A stretch of 64,000 nucleotides of DNA from Trissonchulus latispiculum (taxonomy: Eukaryota > Nematoda > Enoplea > Enoplida > Ironidae): contig JASAND010023040.1 of the NCBI GenBank assembly GCA_030248195.1, positions 98,272-162,271 on the forward strand, read 5' to 3'. Under the pieces are notes generated by a model. That model did not search any database, was not told where the DNA came from, and saw only the letters and a program-made list of their open reading frames with translations. The position numbers were made by a program, and so were the translations under genes. Shown piece after piece: positions 1 through 10,720 of this stretch (positions within the stretch are counted from its first letter, which is position 1; the number at the start of each line of letters is the position of its first letter).

Positions 1-2077
1 TGCTTTGTAGAGACTTGGTGTAAGAAGATAAAATGTTCAGGACACCGAGAGTTTCAATTGGATATGAAATATGACTATATTTGAAAAAAGTTTAAAATTT
101 GACATTTTTTGTCCATAGGTGTCCGCCATGCTGTCGTAGTATGTCACCAGAGGTAAACACAGGCTATTGGCATGAAACTTTACATACACGTAGGTTTTAT
201 GCCAGCCTATTAGCATGTCAAAGTTTATTGAAATACATTAAGATTTGTCTGACTTATGAAGCAGCAAACATGAAATTTTCGAAAAATGACGATTTTTGAG
301 GAAAATTGGAATTTCTGCTACCAAAACTGTGAGCTACTGAAAAGGACTGATAGGGATTGGTTATATGTAAAATAAAGCTCTAACAATATACTGTGCTAAT
401 ATCTAAACGCTAAGTTTCTACACCAAAGGGTTAGTTCAGGATAGGACAAAACGACCACTGACCTACACACTTGTGGAGCGATCTTGAGCAAAAATCGACT
501 TCTCCGGACTCGGAAAATTCGCATGAAATTCGTATGAAATAATTTCGTATAGGCACTTTACCTAGTCTAAATTAGGTTTACACCGAGTGGTAGCCGATTT
601 GCTCTTACACAGGGCTCAAATGTTTGGTAGCAGAAAAATTTTCCTTTTTCATTTTCCTATGTTTAACACATGTGGGGTCACCTTTGCAAGGCTATTGTGA
701 ACGATAGGAAAAGTTTTGCAACAAACGCACTTGTCTTGTTTTGCGGACCCATGAGGGCTACAAAATATGTGAAAATGAGAAAAATCGGAGATGGTCGAAA
801 AATCGCGACCCCCCCTTAAAGGTTATTTAATCATTCAGTTGCATAAAAGCAAGAGTTACGTAATAACTGACAGCGTGACACGTAGGCTTGGGATATGAAC
901 TTCCCGATAACGGCTGACCTCCCCCATAAGTTGACTGAGTAACTGGTTACCACTGTAGTGTATAAAATCGTGATGTTAGGTTGGGTTTTGGTCAAATATA
1001 TTTTGTTGCTGTGTGTTCAAATAGTAGTTGAGTGATCGCAAGCCTGGATACAACAACCATCCCCCAACTGGGTTCACAATTCAGCCCACCTGGTTTCGTT
1101 CAAAGTTCCGAAACAGCTGATAGACGGTTTCTAGCTTCATCACGATTTGTGACAAGAAGTATTTTTCAACAGTTCACAGTGAATTATCACCTCAGAATTG
1201 TATTTCCCTTTTGTAGGTACGATAAGCCCGTCTCGTATACAAAAGAGAACTTACGATTGCTGACAGCGAAGCCATTGTATCCTCATCCACATTGCATGCT
1301 TGAAGTTGCCTCCTAGAAATTCGGTTGTACTTTGAGCCATTGGTGAAATTGACTTGGCAATTTTGATGGTATCATCATCGAATTAACTCCATTACAATGT
1401 TATAGCTTTTAACACATTGTGCTTTGCTAATGTCTTCGACTCAAATTTTGGCCGAGTTCGTGTTTGCGTGTACAGAATCAAGTCTTGGCTAGTTGTTACT
1501 GGTTTAAGGAAGGCTTCACCGTTTCAAAATTAAAATATTAACTTTTTAAAGCTTTCTGAAAGCTAAGCTGAATGGCAACATCTTTGGTAGTAGATTTTAG
1601 GCTTGATTCTAGCAGCTTTCAAAGATGCTGAACACGCATCCGGAAATCTTTTTTCGATCCAGCTTTTTGTTAGCTTTTTTGTATTTTGTATTCGGCTCAG
1701 CATCATTTTGCACAGCAGGAGACTGACAGATGCTACTCTCCGCAGACTACTGAAAGGCAGTCAAGAAGCGGAGAATCGAAGGCCAAGGACAGAAAACACG
1801 GCCCCCAAGCCATACTGACGTGTGATTGTTGGCCAGGGTCAGCAATGCTGAGATAGCCGCAGTCATGCCCAAGGGTGCTGTCGTCGTTTACCCGACAATA
1901 GCTGCCTCCCGCTTATCAACAGTGACTAGGATGGCAGAAGCCTAGCCTGGCTTGATCGCAAAGCCTTAAAGAAAATAACGGCTGCAGGAAAGGGGACGAG
2001 CTCTCAAATAGGAAAGATGGAGAAACTGCCTTCCATGTAGAAGTAATATAGAAAATAAAATTGATTTGTTTGAGGGG
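1..2077. other. No gene recognised; AT-rich non-coding sequence
   Basis: No open frame longer than 94 codons and none with a recognisable protein. Around 740-840 there is sequence related to the repeat at 24385-24450 and 34735-34790 (the block around AAAATATGTGAAAAT followed by an ATCGGAGA motif). At about 900-920 there is the motif AACGGCTGACC that is shared with the fold-back element family found elsewhere in the window. Otherwise I see nothing here. Confidence 0.6.
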
Positions 2078-2483
2078 GTGGTTTCCTTTTGTGCAGTGAT
2101 TTTGTGGGTTTTCTTTAAAACGCTATAACTTTCGCAATTTTGAGAGTTGGAAAGAGCATTATCATTATCAGAGCAGCATCTCCTGAATCCGTTGAGTAGT
2201 GTTACAGAAATCGATGTTTAAAACAAAATAACTGCAGTTTTGCCAAAATGGGTTTTCGGCCAAATCTCTAGCTTAAAACAATAAAGTCCGGCTAATAGGC
2301 ATTCATAAAATGTGCATTTGGGCGCTGTATCGGTTGAGTATAAATAAGCCAACTTTGTCCTTAACATGCGGCAGTAATTTTTAAAAACTTATTTCCTCGA
2401 AAATGGCCATTTTTTGACCCTCAAAATGGTTTTTTGCTTATATAAACTGACTTAACCTCTGGAGATAGCTCGAAGGTTGTAAA
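2078..2483. repeat. Left half of a repeat split by the hAT/Polinton nest
   Basis: This stretch aligns by eye with 61745-62520: both contain CCTTTTGTGCAGTG, CGCTATAACTTTCGCAATTTT and, near the end, GAGATAGCT followed by AAGGTTGT. The match stops at the outer end of the hAT-like element and continues on its other side at 17197. No coding potential was seen. The undivided relative at 61745-62690 acts as an empty-site reference. Confidence 0.75.
2476..2483. repeat. 8-bp target site duplication, left (GTTGTAAA)
   Basis: GTTGTAAA lies directly before the terminal CAGGGTTTTTTG of the outer element and is repeated exactly at 17197-17204. Eight base pairs is the hAT superfamily duplication length. 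Confidence 0.85.
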
Positions 2484-3961
2484 CAGGGTTTTTTGGTTTT
2501 CGGATTTGTATCAACCTTGAGTCCCACTAAATTTAAATTGCGTCCGGTTAAGAAATTTTGCGTCGGGCAGAACTGTTGTTTTAGCGTGTTTTTAGTGCAA
2601 AAATTGTTTTATTTATACAAATTTCGATAATTCCTGCAGGGTAACGCTATTTAGGCTATTTGGAAAGTAGATGCTGCTTAACTGTAATGCACGATTAACA
2701 AGAGAACCTGCAGAATATAGATGCGTCTAGTATACACGGCGGGGGATGTGGGGGGCGGATCCCCCCAGAAATTGAAGAATTTTTGGAAATTTCAGAATAT
2801 TCCGCAGTGGAAATGTTTAAAAAGATTTTATTTGGCATCTGTTGTGTTAAATATCTCGCTATGTGAAGTGGATTTCATTTAAGCAAATGATAAAGCTTTC
2901 TTACTGTTGTGTGTAAACCATCAGTTTCGCGTGATGAGTCATCAAAGTGTCTAGACAGCCATCTGTCTTATGTAATCAGTTGAGGTGTGTCTATCATTGA
3001 GATCAGTCGCCTGCGGGCCTATGTGTACTTCTATTGTATTTGCTATGATTTATTGGTGCGCCAATATTCCCTATTAAAATCTGTAGGTTTACATTATTAA
3101 ATCAAAGATGCCTATCTGCTTTTATTAGCGAATTATAGTTAGTTAGGTAGGGCTTTATTTTCTCGCTTAGGGTTGCACCTAGTTCGCCTGCAATAGATTA
3201 GCCTCTCTAATTGCCGGTAAATACTGGACAGTTTGCCGGTGGTTAATAGTTGCATCTAACGAATGCCTTGAGTAATTTTCGATGTTATTGACACACATTA
3301 TTCCGATATTTCAATGTTAGTTAAACTAAGTAAAGTATTAAAAATTTATGAAATATTTAGGAATATCATCGAGAAGAAAGGTAGCAGTAAATATTAAAAA
3401 CATACATTCGGTTTCGCAAAATCTGAGAACTACTGATCCTTGATAACAAAATTTCAAATGAGCACCGGCTCCGCCTCCCCAGAGGTTGGAGATTTTTTGA
3501 AATTACGGATTAAATCAGATGTGGAAATGTTTAAAACGGTTAATTTGACAACTGTTACATCCATTCTAACTAAAGCTGCTAACGCTAATGCATTTTTGTG
3601 TTAATTGTATCTGTAAATTTTTGAATTTTGAATAAGTCAGTATCATTAAACAAAGAAGCGTGTATGCTTCCTGCTGCATTATTCAACGGCAAAACAGTGA
3701 AGCATTTGTAATCTATTAACGCTGGTCACAATAAATTCATCGCGAATTGCACGTACATAGGTCTGTTGTATTTGAAAATTTCAGAAAAATGATAGTCTTG
3801 CATTATTTCAAATTGTCATTTGTGTATTTTTTGCAAAAAACGTTTTTTAGAAGATCTAAAAAAATTTGGATGCTTTGCTCTTGCTACAGTTACAAGTTTG
3901 TTAATATCAGGGTTTTACTTTACTACTGATCTTGATCCTGCCTGACCTGTTGAATGAGAAC
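2484..3961. repeat. Left arm of the hAT-like element
   Basis: Non-coding. It contains two related units with GTGGAAATGTTTAAAA at about 2808-2823 and 3521-3536, each preceded by a G/C-rich patch that contrasts with the AT-rich remainder. The largest open frame (3747-3929, 60 codons) is low complexity and not believable as a gene. Confidence 0.7.
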
Positions 3962-3962
3962 A
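3957..3962. repeat. 6-bp Polinton target duplication, left (AGAACA)
   Basis: AGAACA here is matched by AGAACA at 16805-16810. On the left the last A is shared with the first base of the AGTAGTTG terminus, so one A appears to have been lost at the junction; the right side reads CAACTACT then AGAACA. Six base pairs is the Polinton duplication length. Confidence 0.75.
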
Positions 3963-4292
3963 GTAGTTGTAAAAAGGGGATTCTGGCACAAGTGACGTCA
4001 CTGGCACCTTGTCTTGTGCTCTGGCTTTTTGAAGTTTAATCTGTTCCTGCTATTCATGTAGAAGCTTAATCTGTTCTTGCTATTCATGTAATTCATACAG
4101 CTAGCTTGATATTGCATCCTTGATTCAAAAGCAAACTTCTTTATTTATTTATACTATAGTGCCCATAAGCAAGTGTACTAATTCCATCGTCAAGAATAAA
4201 TCGTTTGTCGTCGAATGCACAAAGGGAAATCTTCCTGACTTCAACTGAGTATAGTTTGTGGCTAAAGCTTCGAATTGAATGCATGTTGTGCC
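3962..4292. repeat. Left terminal inverted repeat of the Polinton
   Basis: Matches 16503-16804 in reverse orientation. Near the end it contains TGACGTCAC, also in the right repeat. A 29-bp unit containing TTAATCTGTTC and GCTATTCATG is tandemly doubled at about 4036-4093 on this side only, accounting for the length difference. The repeat runs into the last roughly 48 codons of the polymerase gene. Confidence 0.85.
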
Positions 4293-6157
4293 GTTGCTGC
4301 AGGCTTTTGGCAAGGTTTTGCACATAATCGTCATGTGTCAACTGGGTCTTCACAACAGACTTTGCAATTCCTTTTGCTCGTTTCTTGTTCTTATCTTCGT
4401 ACACAAGACTGTACATCTTAGATCGCAGACCAATGAATTCTTTGATTGGGACACCTGCTGTTTCGTCCTTCATTTTGCCCATTACTTTCTTGTTGGCTGT
4501 AGAATAGAGATAATGTGAGGGATCATAGTCACTTGTGTCAAACAAATGGCTGTCCTCATTCATATCCTGATAAACATCATTTGTCTTGATTAGATAGCAA
4601 AGCGAGTCTGTATCAGTGAAAAGCAGTTTAGCATTGATGTATTATTTTGGTACGATGTATTCATAGTGAAACTTGTACATTAGCAATTTTGACAGTTCCA
4701 GCACCGTAAATCCTATGTAAATTGGCTTATCCAGGCAAATTTTCGCTCGTTTCATCTTAACAGCGATTAGCTCGTTGCCGAAACATACACTCTCCTCGTA
4801 ATGAGGATTAGCAACTAGCTTGCTGAACCTTTCTGGAGTGGTGACCAATTCAATGTCGGCATAATGCCTGACATTTTCGATGCTTTTTCCAAATACAGCA
4901 TTGTTCAGTAGCTTAAAAAGGTGTTTGTCGAAGTCAGATTTCGCGTTCTGTCGCATGGTTGTGTTGAACTGTATATATGGCTCCATCCACGCTGACTGCG
5001 TAAATCTGAGAATTCTATGTATATGCGAAACACGCATTCCTGCTTTCAGATAAAACTGAAGGTTTTTAAATGAACAACATAGTTTCTTTTGTCGTAGAGG
5101 TTTGGAGTAAGTTTCTGACATTTGATATGCTTTTGCTGTAACGCAATCAGCGCTTTTTTATTATAAGGTGACAGCATTTCTGCAGTGATTGTTAGCTTTT
5201 CAACTGCCAGCGGATAATCATTGTGAGCGTCATGCAGTTCTTTTGGGTAAATCAGATCCACTTCCAGAATGAAGCCATTCTGTCCTGTAGAATCTGTTAG
5301 CAAATTGAAAGAGCGCACTTCGTCTTCTGAGAGCCAATCAAAATCCTTTTCTGGCAGTAGCTGAGTCATTGCCCATCCGTAGAGGTTGTTGGCATCAAGA
5401 TATATGATCCAACTGATTGGAAGATCTATATCTATTGCAGTTAAACAGTTGTTTGCAGATGCGGACCTGTGCATTATTGAACTAACTCCTCCTCTTATCC
5501 CATTTTCGATAAAGGTATACTTATCAACATCTGTTATAAGATCCAGTTTCACTTTAGTTAGCTTTAAGCAGGCAGCCCATGCTAGGGATGGCAGCGTTAC
5601 ATAGTGAACTGGATCTAGGCTGTAATAGGTTTGGGAAAAGTTTCGGAAACTTTCAAAGACATCACATAACAACAGGACATCGCATTTCAAATAAAGGTCA
5701 TGATAATCGCCTAGGTTAGACAGATTAAACACTTCCCAGATAATCTTAGCATGGGCATAGTCTTGATTGCTTATATTTTCGTTTGTGAGCTTGCTGTGAA
5801 GAATGCTTCTTGTGGAGGTAGTAATAGTTCTTCAAATCGCCCCCACGAGTCCCTGTGTTCGTATGGGTAGATGCCTTTTCTTAGCAGCAACTGAAACTGC
5901 TCATAGTCTGCGAATTCGGATCGCATAGCGGGGAAACTGCTTGTTCCTTTGCTGGCGAGAGTTTGCGCCAAGTTTGATAGTGAGCTGGCGAGAAACTGAT
6001 AAGAGTCTATGAATCTAATATTAAAGGTAACTCGATAGTGGCCTTCAATTGCATAATCCTTGAATTTTAATGAAAAGGTGAGATAGTCCTCCATTCCTTT
6101 CGGAATGCAGTTAATTTTGAGGCCACATTTATTCGCAGCTAATCCTAGCCTTTGCAT
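4141..6157 (-). pseudogene. PolB: Protein-primed family B DNA polymerase, 5'-truncated and frame-broken
   Basis: This gene would replicate the element by protein priming. Reading leftward, the first segment (6157-5771) holds exonuclease-domain sequence with FIDSYQFL, an Exo II-like patch. The second (5745-5046) includes motif A, YLDANNLYGWAM. The third (about 5062-4642) holds motif B, LLNNAVFGKS. The last part contains motif C, FTDTDSLCY, at about 4595-4620, followed by a C-terminal domain ending YGHYSIN at 4141. The reading frame changes near 5795-5800 and again in an A-run near 5062, and an in-frame TAA interrupts it at 4642-4644 just before motif C. Only about 670 codons remain against roughly 1000 or more in intact relatives; the Exo I motif and everything before it is gone. 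An AATAAA signal overlaps the stop codon. It is divergent from the integrase, whose 5' end is also missing. Confidence 0.92.
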
Positions 6158-6180
6158 AATGAGATGTTTAGATGTTTAGT
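6158..6180. other. Junction of a deletion that removed the 5' ends of PolB and INT
   Basis: Recognisable polymerase sequence on the minus strand and recognisable integrase sequence on the plus strand come within about 25 bases of each other, although each lacks its N-terminal part. The junction contains a short direct repeat, GATGTTTA twice in a row (about 6163-6178), with stop codons in the frames entering from both sides. The shared promoter region expected between divergent genes is absent. Confidence 0.7.
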
Positions 6181-7099
6181 TTCCTCGTAGGCCGGTTATA
6201 GTAAGGGGAAAAGATGCAATGTGGGATATGGACCTAATGTACTGCAGTAAATTGGCTTGATTCAATGGCGGAATTAAGTACATTTTAGTTGGAATCGATG
6301 TATTTAGTAGATACGCTTTTGCCCAACCAATGAGACAGAAAACCGCTGTTGCCTCTACTAAAGCGTTTAGTAAAATCCTGTTAACAGCCCAGCCACGGAA
6401 ACCTACTGCTGTTCGTACAGACAAGGGTACTGAGTTTGCGGGTGCGTTTGAGCAGTTTCTATCTGCAAATGGAATCACCCACATTTGGGCTTACCCACCA
6501 TTAAAAGCTAACTATGCTGAACGTTTTATTCGGACGCTCCGTGAGAAAATTTTCAATTACATTACGTCATCTAACAGCTTTCGTTTTATTCACCGGCTAC
6601 AAGACCTGATTCTATCTTATAACCAAACTACGCATACTTCTACCGGTTTAGCACCAGTTGATGTCAGTAAGTCGAACGAACGGCTTCTAAGGCAAAGGCT
6701 TTATGGAGATGTTACTGCTATGCGTTCTAGGGAGTTCAAATTCAACCTCGGAGACTTAGTTCGAGTGTGCAAACGCAATATGCCATTTGAGAAAGGAGCA
6801 ACACAAAACTGGTCAGATGAATTTTTTGAAATAACAGGAAGAATTAATACCATGCCACCTGGATACTACCTAACGGATATGCTCGGCGATCCTATAGACT
6901 CCTGCTTCTACGATAACGAGTTGAAAAACGTTGAAGAAGGAGCTTGGGAAAATAGACGGAAAACAAGATTGTTTCCACAAAATCACCAAAATCAGGACCC
7001 CGCGAATATAGTGTCACGTGGAAAGGATGGCCTAAAAAATTTCAGGAACGGATGACTCAGGAAGAGTATAAAAGGCGATTAAAAAGCTATAAAGTTTAG
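6180..7099 (+). pseudogene. INT: Polinton retroviral-type integrase, 5'-truncated, one stop and one frameshift
   Basis: This is the rve-fold DDE integrase that inserts the element into host DNA. The catalytic core is visible: first Asp in MWDMDLM (about 6222-6242), second Asp in RTDKGTEF (about 6415-6440) and Glu in NYAERFIR, about 32 residues later. The zinc-binding N-terminal domain is missing. A TGA at 6258-6260 interrupts the core. In the C-terminal part the frame shifts at an A-run near 6980; beyond it, in the next frame, a chromodomain-like segment containing VTWKGWPKKF is followed by a stop at 7097-7099. The open frame from 6330 to 7055 therefore both starts and ends artificially. It lies head-to-head with PolB and is followed at once by the structural genes. 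Confidence 0.9.
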
Positions 7100-7117
7100 T
7101 TTGATAGTTTCTAGTTT

Positions 7118-7462
7118 ATGGGATTGACGATGTCTTCAAATAGCCAGAACACTGTAGAACTGGAAGTAGAATGGGATTCCATTCGATCTGAGTTGGAAAG
7201 ACTGGGAGCTGAGGAAATAGTTGGAAAGCTCAAGCAATTGCTTTCTGAAAATTGTCCTGGCTGCAATTCTGACGACCCGATGTTTGCCAAGTATGGTAAA
7301 GCTCATCAATGCGGTTGCTGTCGATCACCTTATGAAGCTGTTCGGGAACTACTTGATGAAGCGATGCAGAAACTAAATATGCAAACGAATTTGATGTCAA
7401 AAGATGCCAAGGAACTACTTGCTGACTTGGTTTTGAAGATTTGGACCAAGAACGAATGCTGA
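7118..7462 (+). CDS. Small Cys-rich Polinton protein of unknown function
   Basis: An intact 114-residue frame, the first gene after the integrase. The first half is acidic and helical. A cysteine cluster follows: CPGC at residues 46-49 and CGCC at 65-68, which could bind a metal ion (inference). The C-terminal third is predicted helical and ends KNEC. The second Met (7130) is an equally good start. I do not recognise the family; its place between INT and the penton gene in a rightward block suggests an element gene rather than host DNA. AAATAAA occurs at about 7517-7523, just before the next start codon. Confidence 0.6.
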   Translation: MGLTMSSNSQNTVELEVEWDSIRSELERLGAEEIVGKLKQLLSENCPGCNSDDPMFAKYGKAHQCGCCRSPYEAVRELLDEAMQKLNMQTNLMSKDAKELLADLVLKIWTKNEC

Positions 7463-7526
7463 AGATTTATTGTGACTATTTAAATTGTTAAAATTATCGT
7501 ATGTGTCATTTTGCGCTAAATAAACG

Positions 7527-8301
7527 ATGAACATTGACTACGAGTCTTTCTATGTAACTCTTCCCTCCAACGCATCAACTCATTTTTTTCCGGGCAACAA
7601 GCTCATTAAGCTTTCAGGTTAAACTGAATACGCCATTATACCTTGAAGGCACTTGGGAAGTTGCACTTGCTGAAATATCCTACCCGAATACGGTTGCTAA
7701 TCTGCTTGATTCTATTGAGCATAGGTGTGTGATAGTAAGTAATCAAGACACATCGGAATCTGTTGAAATAGAGCCCGGAAAATACTCTACCATTTCACAG
7801 GTTTGTCAGCGCATAAATAACCTGTGTTCCATAATCTCCTTCACTGTTATTCCACAATCTAACCGAGTGAACATTCACAACAACGCTAATCAACTGATTC
7901 GAGTACAATTCCCCCGCAGATTAGCCCTTTTGCTTGGCTTTATACCCCATCATATCTACGAGTTGAAGGATGATATAACGAGTGAGCTACCCAGTGACAT
8001 TACTTCAGGAATCAATCATTACTACATTTATTGCATTATTTGTGAGCCACAGATAGTTGGAGACACTTACGCGAAACTGCTTCGCATACTTTCTAGAATT
8101 GAACCTGAAGATTTACCGGTAATTCAGAGAGACTATTCAAACTTTCATTATTTGCCGATAAGTAAAAATAAGACAATATCTGTGATACAGATTGATATTT
8201 GCTTAGAAGACGGAACCTATACTCCTGTTGCTCACATTGGACGCGTTATTGTAGTATTACATTTTCGTCGCCGCCAATTCCTATGGAACCTGAGCAATTG
8301 A
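7527..8301 (+). pseudogene. Penton-type minor capsid protein, one frameshift
   Basis: This is the single jelly-roll vertex protein of the Polinton/adintovirus capsid. It starts at ATG 7527 with MNIDYESFYVTLPSNAS, then the frame shifts near 7611 (the first frame stops at 7621). In the second frame the family signature containing TWEVALAEISYP is clear at about 7648-7685. The rest is open to 8301, giving about 258 residues overall, a normal length. The open frame that starts at 7729 is an artefact of the shift. The end overlaps the start of the next gene by 19 bases. The family call rests on the signature and on gene order (penton, basic protein, major capsid). Confidence 0.82.
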
Positions 8302-8786
8302 ATTGCCTGTGTGAATTTTTGCAAAGAACTCAGAGTGGATTTGGCTACGAACCCATTGACCACAAGTTTCATGATTCACTGTATCAGCATGGTCTCGGGA
8401 TTGGATCAGTTTTTGCTAGCCTTGCTAAATGGGCACTTCCCGTGGTTAGATTTCTTGCTCCACATTTGCTTACTGGTCTCAAAGATTTTGCATCTGATGT
8501 AGTGGTAAATAAGCGGACTAAACGACAAGCGCTTAAAACTGCAGCACGAAACACTGCAGCAAACGTAGCTACTGGACTGATATCAAAGCTGAGTCATAGA
8601 ACCCAGTCTGGTGCAGGAGCAAAGCGACTACAAAAGCGTAAGCGTAAGCCAGCTGTTTCAAGATCAAATAGAAAGCAGCGGAAGGGTAGAAAAGGTGCTA
8701 AGCCGCGAAAGCCGAAAAGAAGATCTCCTGCTGACATTTCTCATCTCATTTCATCTCTCATTTCCTTTACTGACATTTTTAACTGA
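8283..8786 (+). CDS. Basic core/minor capsid-like protein
   Basis: A 167-residue frame beginning MEPEQLNCLCEFL; I prefer ATG 8283 to an upstream in-frame start at 8199, which would lie deep inside the penton gene. The first half has HGLGIGSVFASLAKWALP, a glycine/hydrophobic segment like that of Polinton and adintovirus proteins compared with adenovirus pVI or pX. The second half is extremely Lys/Arg-rich (KRLQKRKRKP, RKQRKGRKGAKPRKPKRR), as in DNA-condensing core proteins. It probably packages DNA or bridges it to the capsid (inference). The frame is intact and ends two bases before the major capsid start. Confidence 0.7.
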   Translation: MEPEQLNCLCEFLQRTQSGFGYEPIDHKFHDSLYQHGLGIGSVFASLAKWALPVVRFLAPHLLTGLKDFASDVVVNKRTKRQALKTAARNTAANVATGLISKLSHRTQSGAGAKRLQKRKRKPAVSRSNRKQRKGRKGAKPRKPKRRSPADISHLISSLISFTDIFN

Positions 8787-8788
8787 TT

Positions 8789-10134
8789 ATGTCTTTGCGT
8801 GCTAAACGATCGCGATTGAATGCTACTAAGTCCCAATTGCCTGAACTTGTTGTGAAAGCGGAAACAGATATATTCAGTTCTCTGCCGATTCAATCATCAA
8901 TTGGAGACAGTAACTTAGTTGACTACCGCCCTATAAATGCAATAAGTGGCAACAATCCCGTTACCTTTTTTATTCCGGGAAACAAAGAAGAGCTCTTAGA
9001 CCCTACTCTTTATTTGAAATTTTCGTTTCGCATTAAGGCAGTCAATGGAGCCAAGATACCTACTACTGCTAAGGTTGCACCAATTAATCTGTTTTGTCAT
9101 ACCATGTGGAAGGATATCACAATAAAGCTGGGTGATAAGGTTATCTCTGCTGCAACTGAAAATTATCCCTACCGGGCTTATCTAGAACGCTTACTCAGTT
9201 ACGGTCGTGATGCAAAGGAATCACAGTTGACCGCTGAATTATTCTACAAAGATAGAGCTGGTAAATTGAATAGCTTGGAAACAACTGAGAATAGCGGATT
9301 TCAAATGCGACAGTTCTTTGTTGCAGGTGGTAAGCCATTGACCATAATGACCAGGTTATCTACAGACATTGGAAATCAGCCTAGGCTATTGCCTGACAAC
9401 CTGGACATGACCATTACATTGCAGCATTGTAGTGATTTGTCTCGGCTAATGTATGCAGCGTTTGATGCAGGTGAATATCTCGTGGAAATACAAGATTTAC
9501 TCCTCTACTGCCGCCGTGTTCGTCTTACACCACCTATGTCACTAGCAATTGCTCGCACATTGCGAATAAAGCCAGCACAGTATCCAATCAGTCGTGTTTT
9601 GGTGAAAACTTTCCAAATTACTGCTGGTACTACATTAATTAACCGGGAAAACCTTTCAATGGGTCAACTACCACGACTTGCTATAGTTGGAGTTGTGGAC
9701 AGCGCTGCCTATACTGGACACAGCGAACATTCTCCCTTTAATTTTGCATCTAAGAATTGTAACTTCGCCTGCCTCTATTGAGATAGTGACCCTATTCCGT
9801 CCATTGCTATACTCCTAACTGGGCAACTGCTAACGTTGTTCGAGAATATTTGGGGCTCTTTCATGCTGATAACATTCTTGGAGCGAATGCCGGGAACAAT
9901 ATAAGCCTTTTTGACTACCTAAATGGTGGCTACGTTATCTATGCATTTGATCTGATACCTGACGATTCAGGAGCGGCTGCTCATAAATCGCCTACTCGAC
10001 AAGGTAGTCTTACCTTGAAAATGCAGTTTGCACCAAACGAAATTGATGCACCCTGCACTATAGTGGTGTACATGGTTTATGACAATATAATTTGGATTGA
10101 TCAGCATCGTAACGTTCTCACTGACTATAGTTAG
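8789..10134 (+). pseudogene. MCP: Major capsid protein (double jelly-roll), one stop and one frameshift
   Basis: The largest structural gene. It starts at 8789 and reads through about 330 residues, with PINAISGNNPVTFFIPG near the N-terminus, PYRAYLERLLSYG in the middle and QFFVAGGKPL further on, the pattern of Polinton/adintovirus capsid proteins. A TGA interrupts it at 9779-9781 and the frame shifts near 9805-9808; the C-terminal part then continues with YLNGGYVIYAFDL and ends at the TAG at 10132-10134. Total length would be about 448 codons. It stands between the basic protein and the protease, the expected position for a hexon-type gene. The open frame from 9850 is the detached C-terminal part, not a separate gene. 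Confidence 0.87.
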
Positions 10135-10135
10135 T

Positions 10136-10720
10136 ATGAATACTTATCAGCTAGAATTTGTTCTGTCAACTAATCCAGTGACAGCTCCCTATTTTATTGG
10201 TATTTATGCTGAAGATACCTTGCCATCGATTGACTCATGGGTGGGAGATGCTTCACTACTGATTGCAAATACAGATACTAGTGCCGGATCGGGAGAACAT
10301 TGGGTACTTTTGTGGCTCCAGCACAACTATGACGAGGGGTATTTCATGGATTCCTATGGCTTTCCTCCAGACATTTACAGCAAAACACATTTTGCACAAT
10401 TTCTAAGGCGAAATTGCTCCCATTGGACTAGTAATCCAAAGTCGGTGCAGGCTACAAATAGTGATGTGTGCGGGCAGTGGTGTTTATATGTTACTTACCA
10501 TTTGGCTAGTAAGCCCAATCAGACAGATGCCACAGCGATTCTGCACACCTTCAGTGCCAAAACGAAGCTATTAAATGACAATTTGATATCACAGTTTGTT
10601 GAAAAGAATTTTTCACTGCGCAGTAGTACACTTCATTGCCAGTGCTGTAAATCTATGTGTAGAGTACTTAATAAACGATATGGCTTGCGCGGCTTCTCGG
10701 GTACTCATAATTTTTATAGA
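10136..10720 (+). CDS. PRO: Adenain-like cysteine protease (N-terminal part of a protease-ATPase frame)
   Basis: This domain matures capsid proteins in Polintons and adenoviruses. Starting at ATG 10136, one base after the MCP stop codon, catalytic residues follow in adenain order: His55 in GEHWVLLW, Asp72 in FMDSYG, Gln105 in KSVQATN and Cys112 in DVCGQWC. A second Cys cluster, CQCCKSMC, lies near the end of the domain. About 195 residues precede the Met at 10721 that opens the ATPase, and no stop codon separates them. The tail after CRVLNKRYG is not recognisable protease, so the join could be a natural fusion or loss of a stop codon. This is among the genes still fully open. Confidence 0.88.

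Noticed and set aside
2484..3961. hAT transposase remnant in the left arm
   Set aside because: No frame over 60 codons and no motif of the family; the element is non-autonomous.
4149..4518. Extra frames overlapping the PolB C-terminus
   Set aside because: Shadows of the polymerase frame in other registers; no family features.
6176..6484. 102-codon minus-strand frame
   Set aside because: Antisense of the integrase core, which has the recognisable DDE residues on the plus strand.
9850..10134. Separate 94-codon gene
   Set aside because: It is the C-terminal part of the major capsid gene after a frameshift, starting at a TTG.
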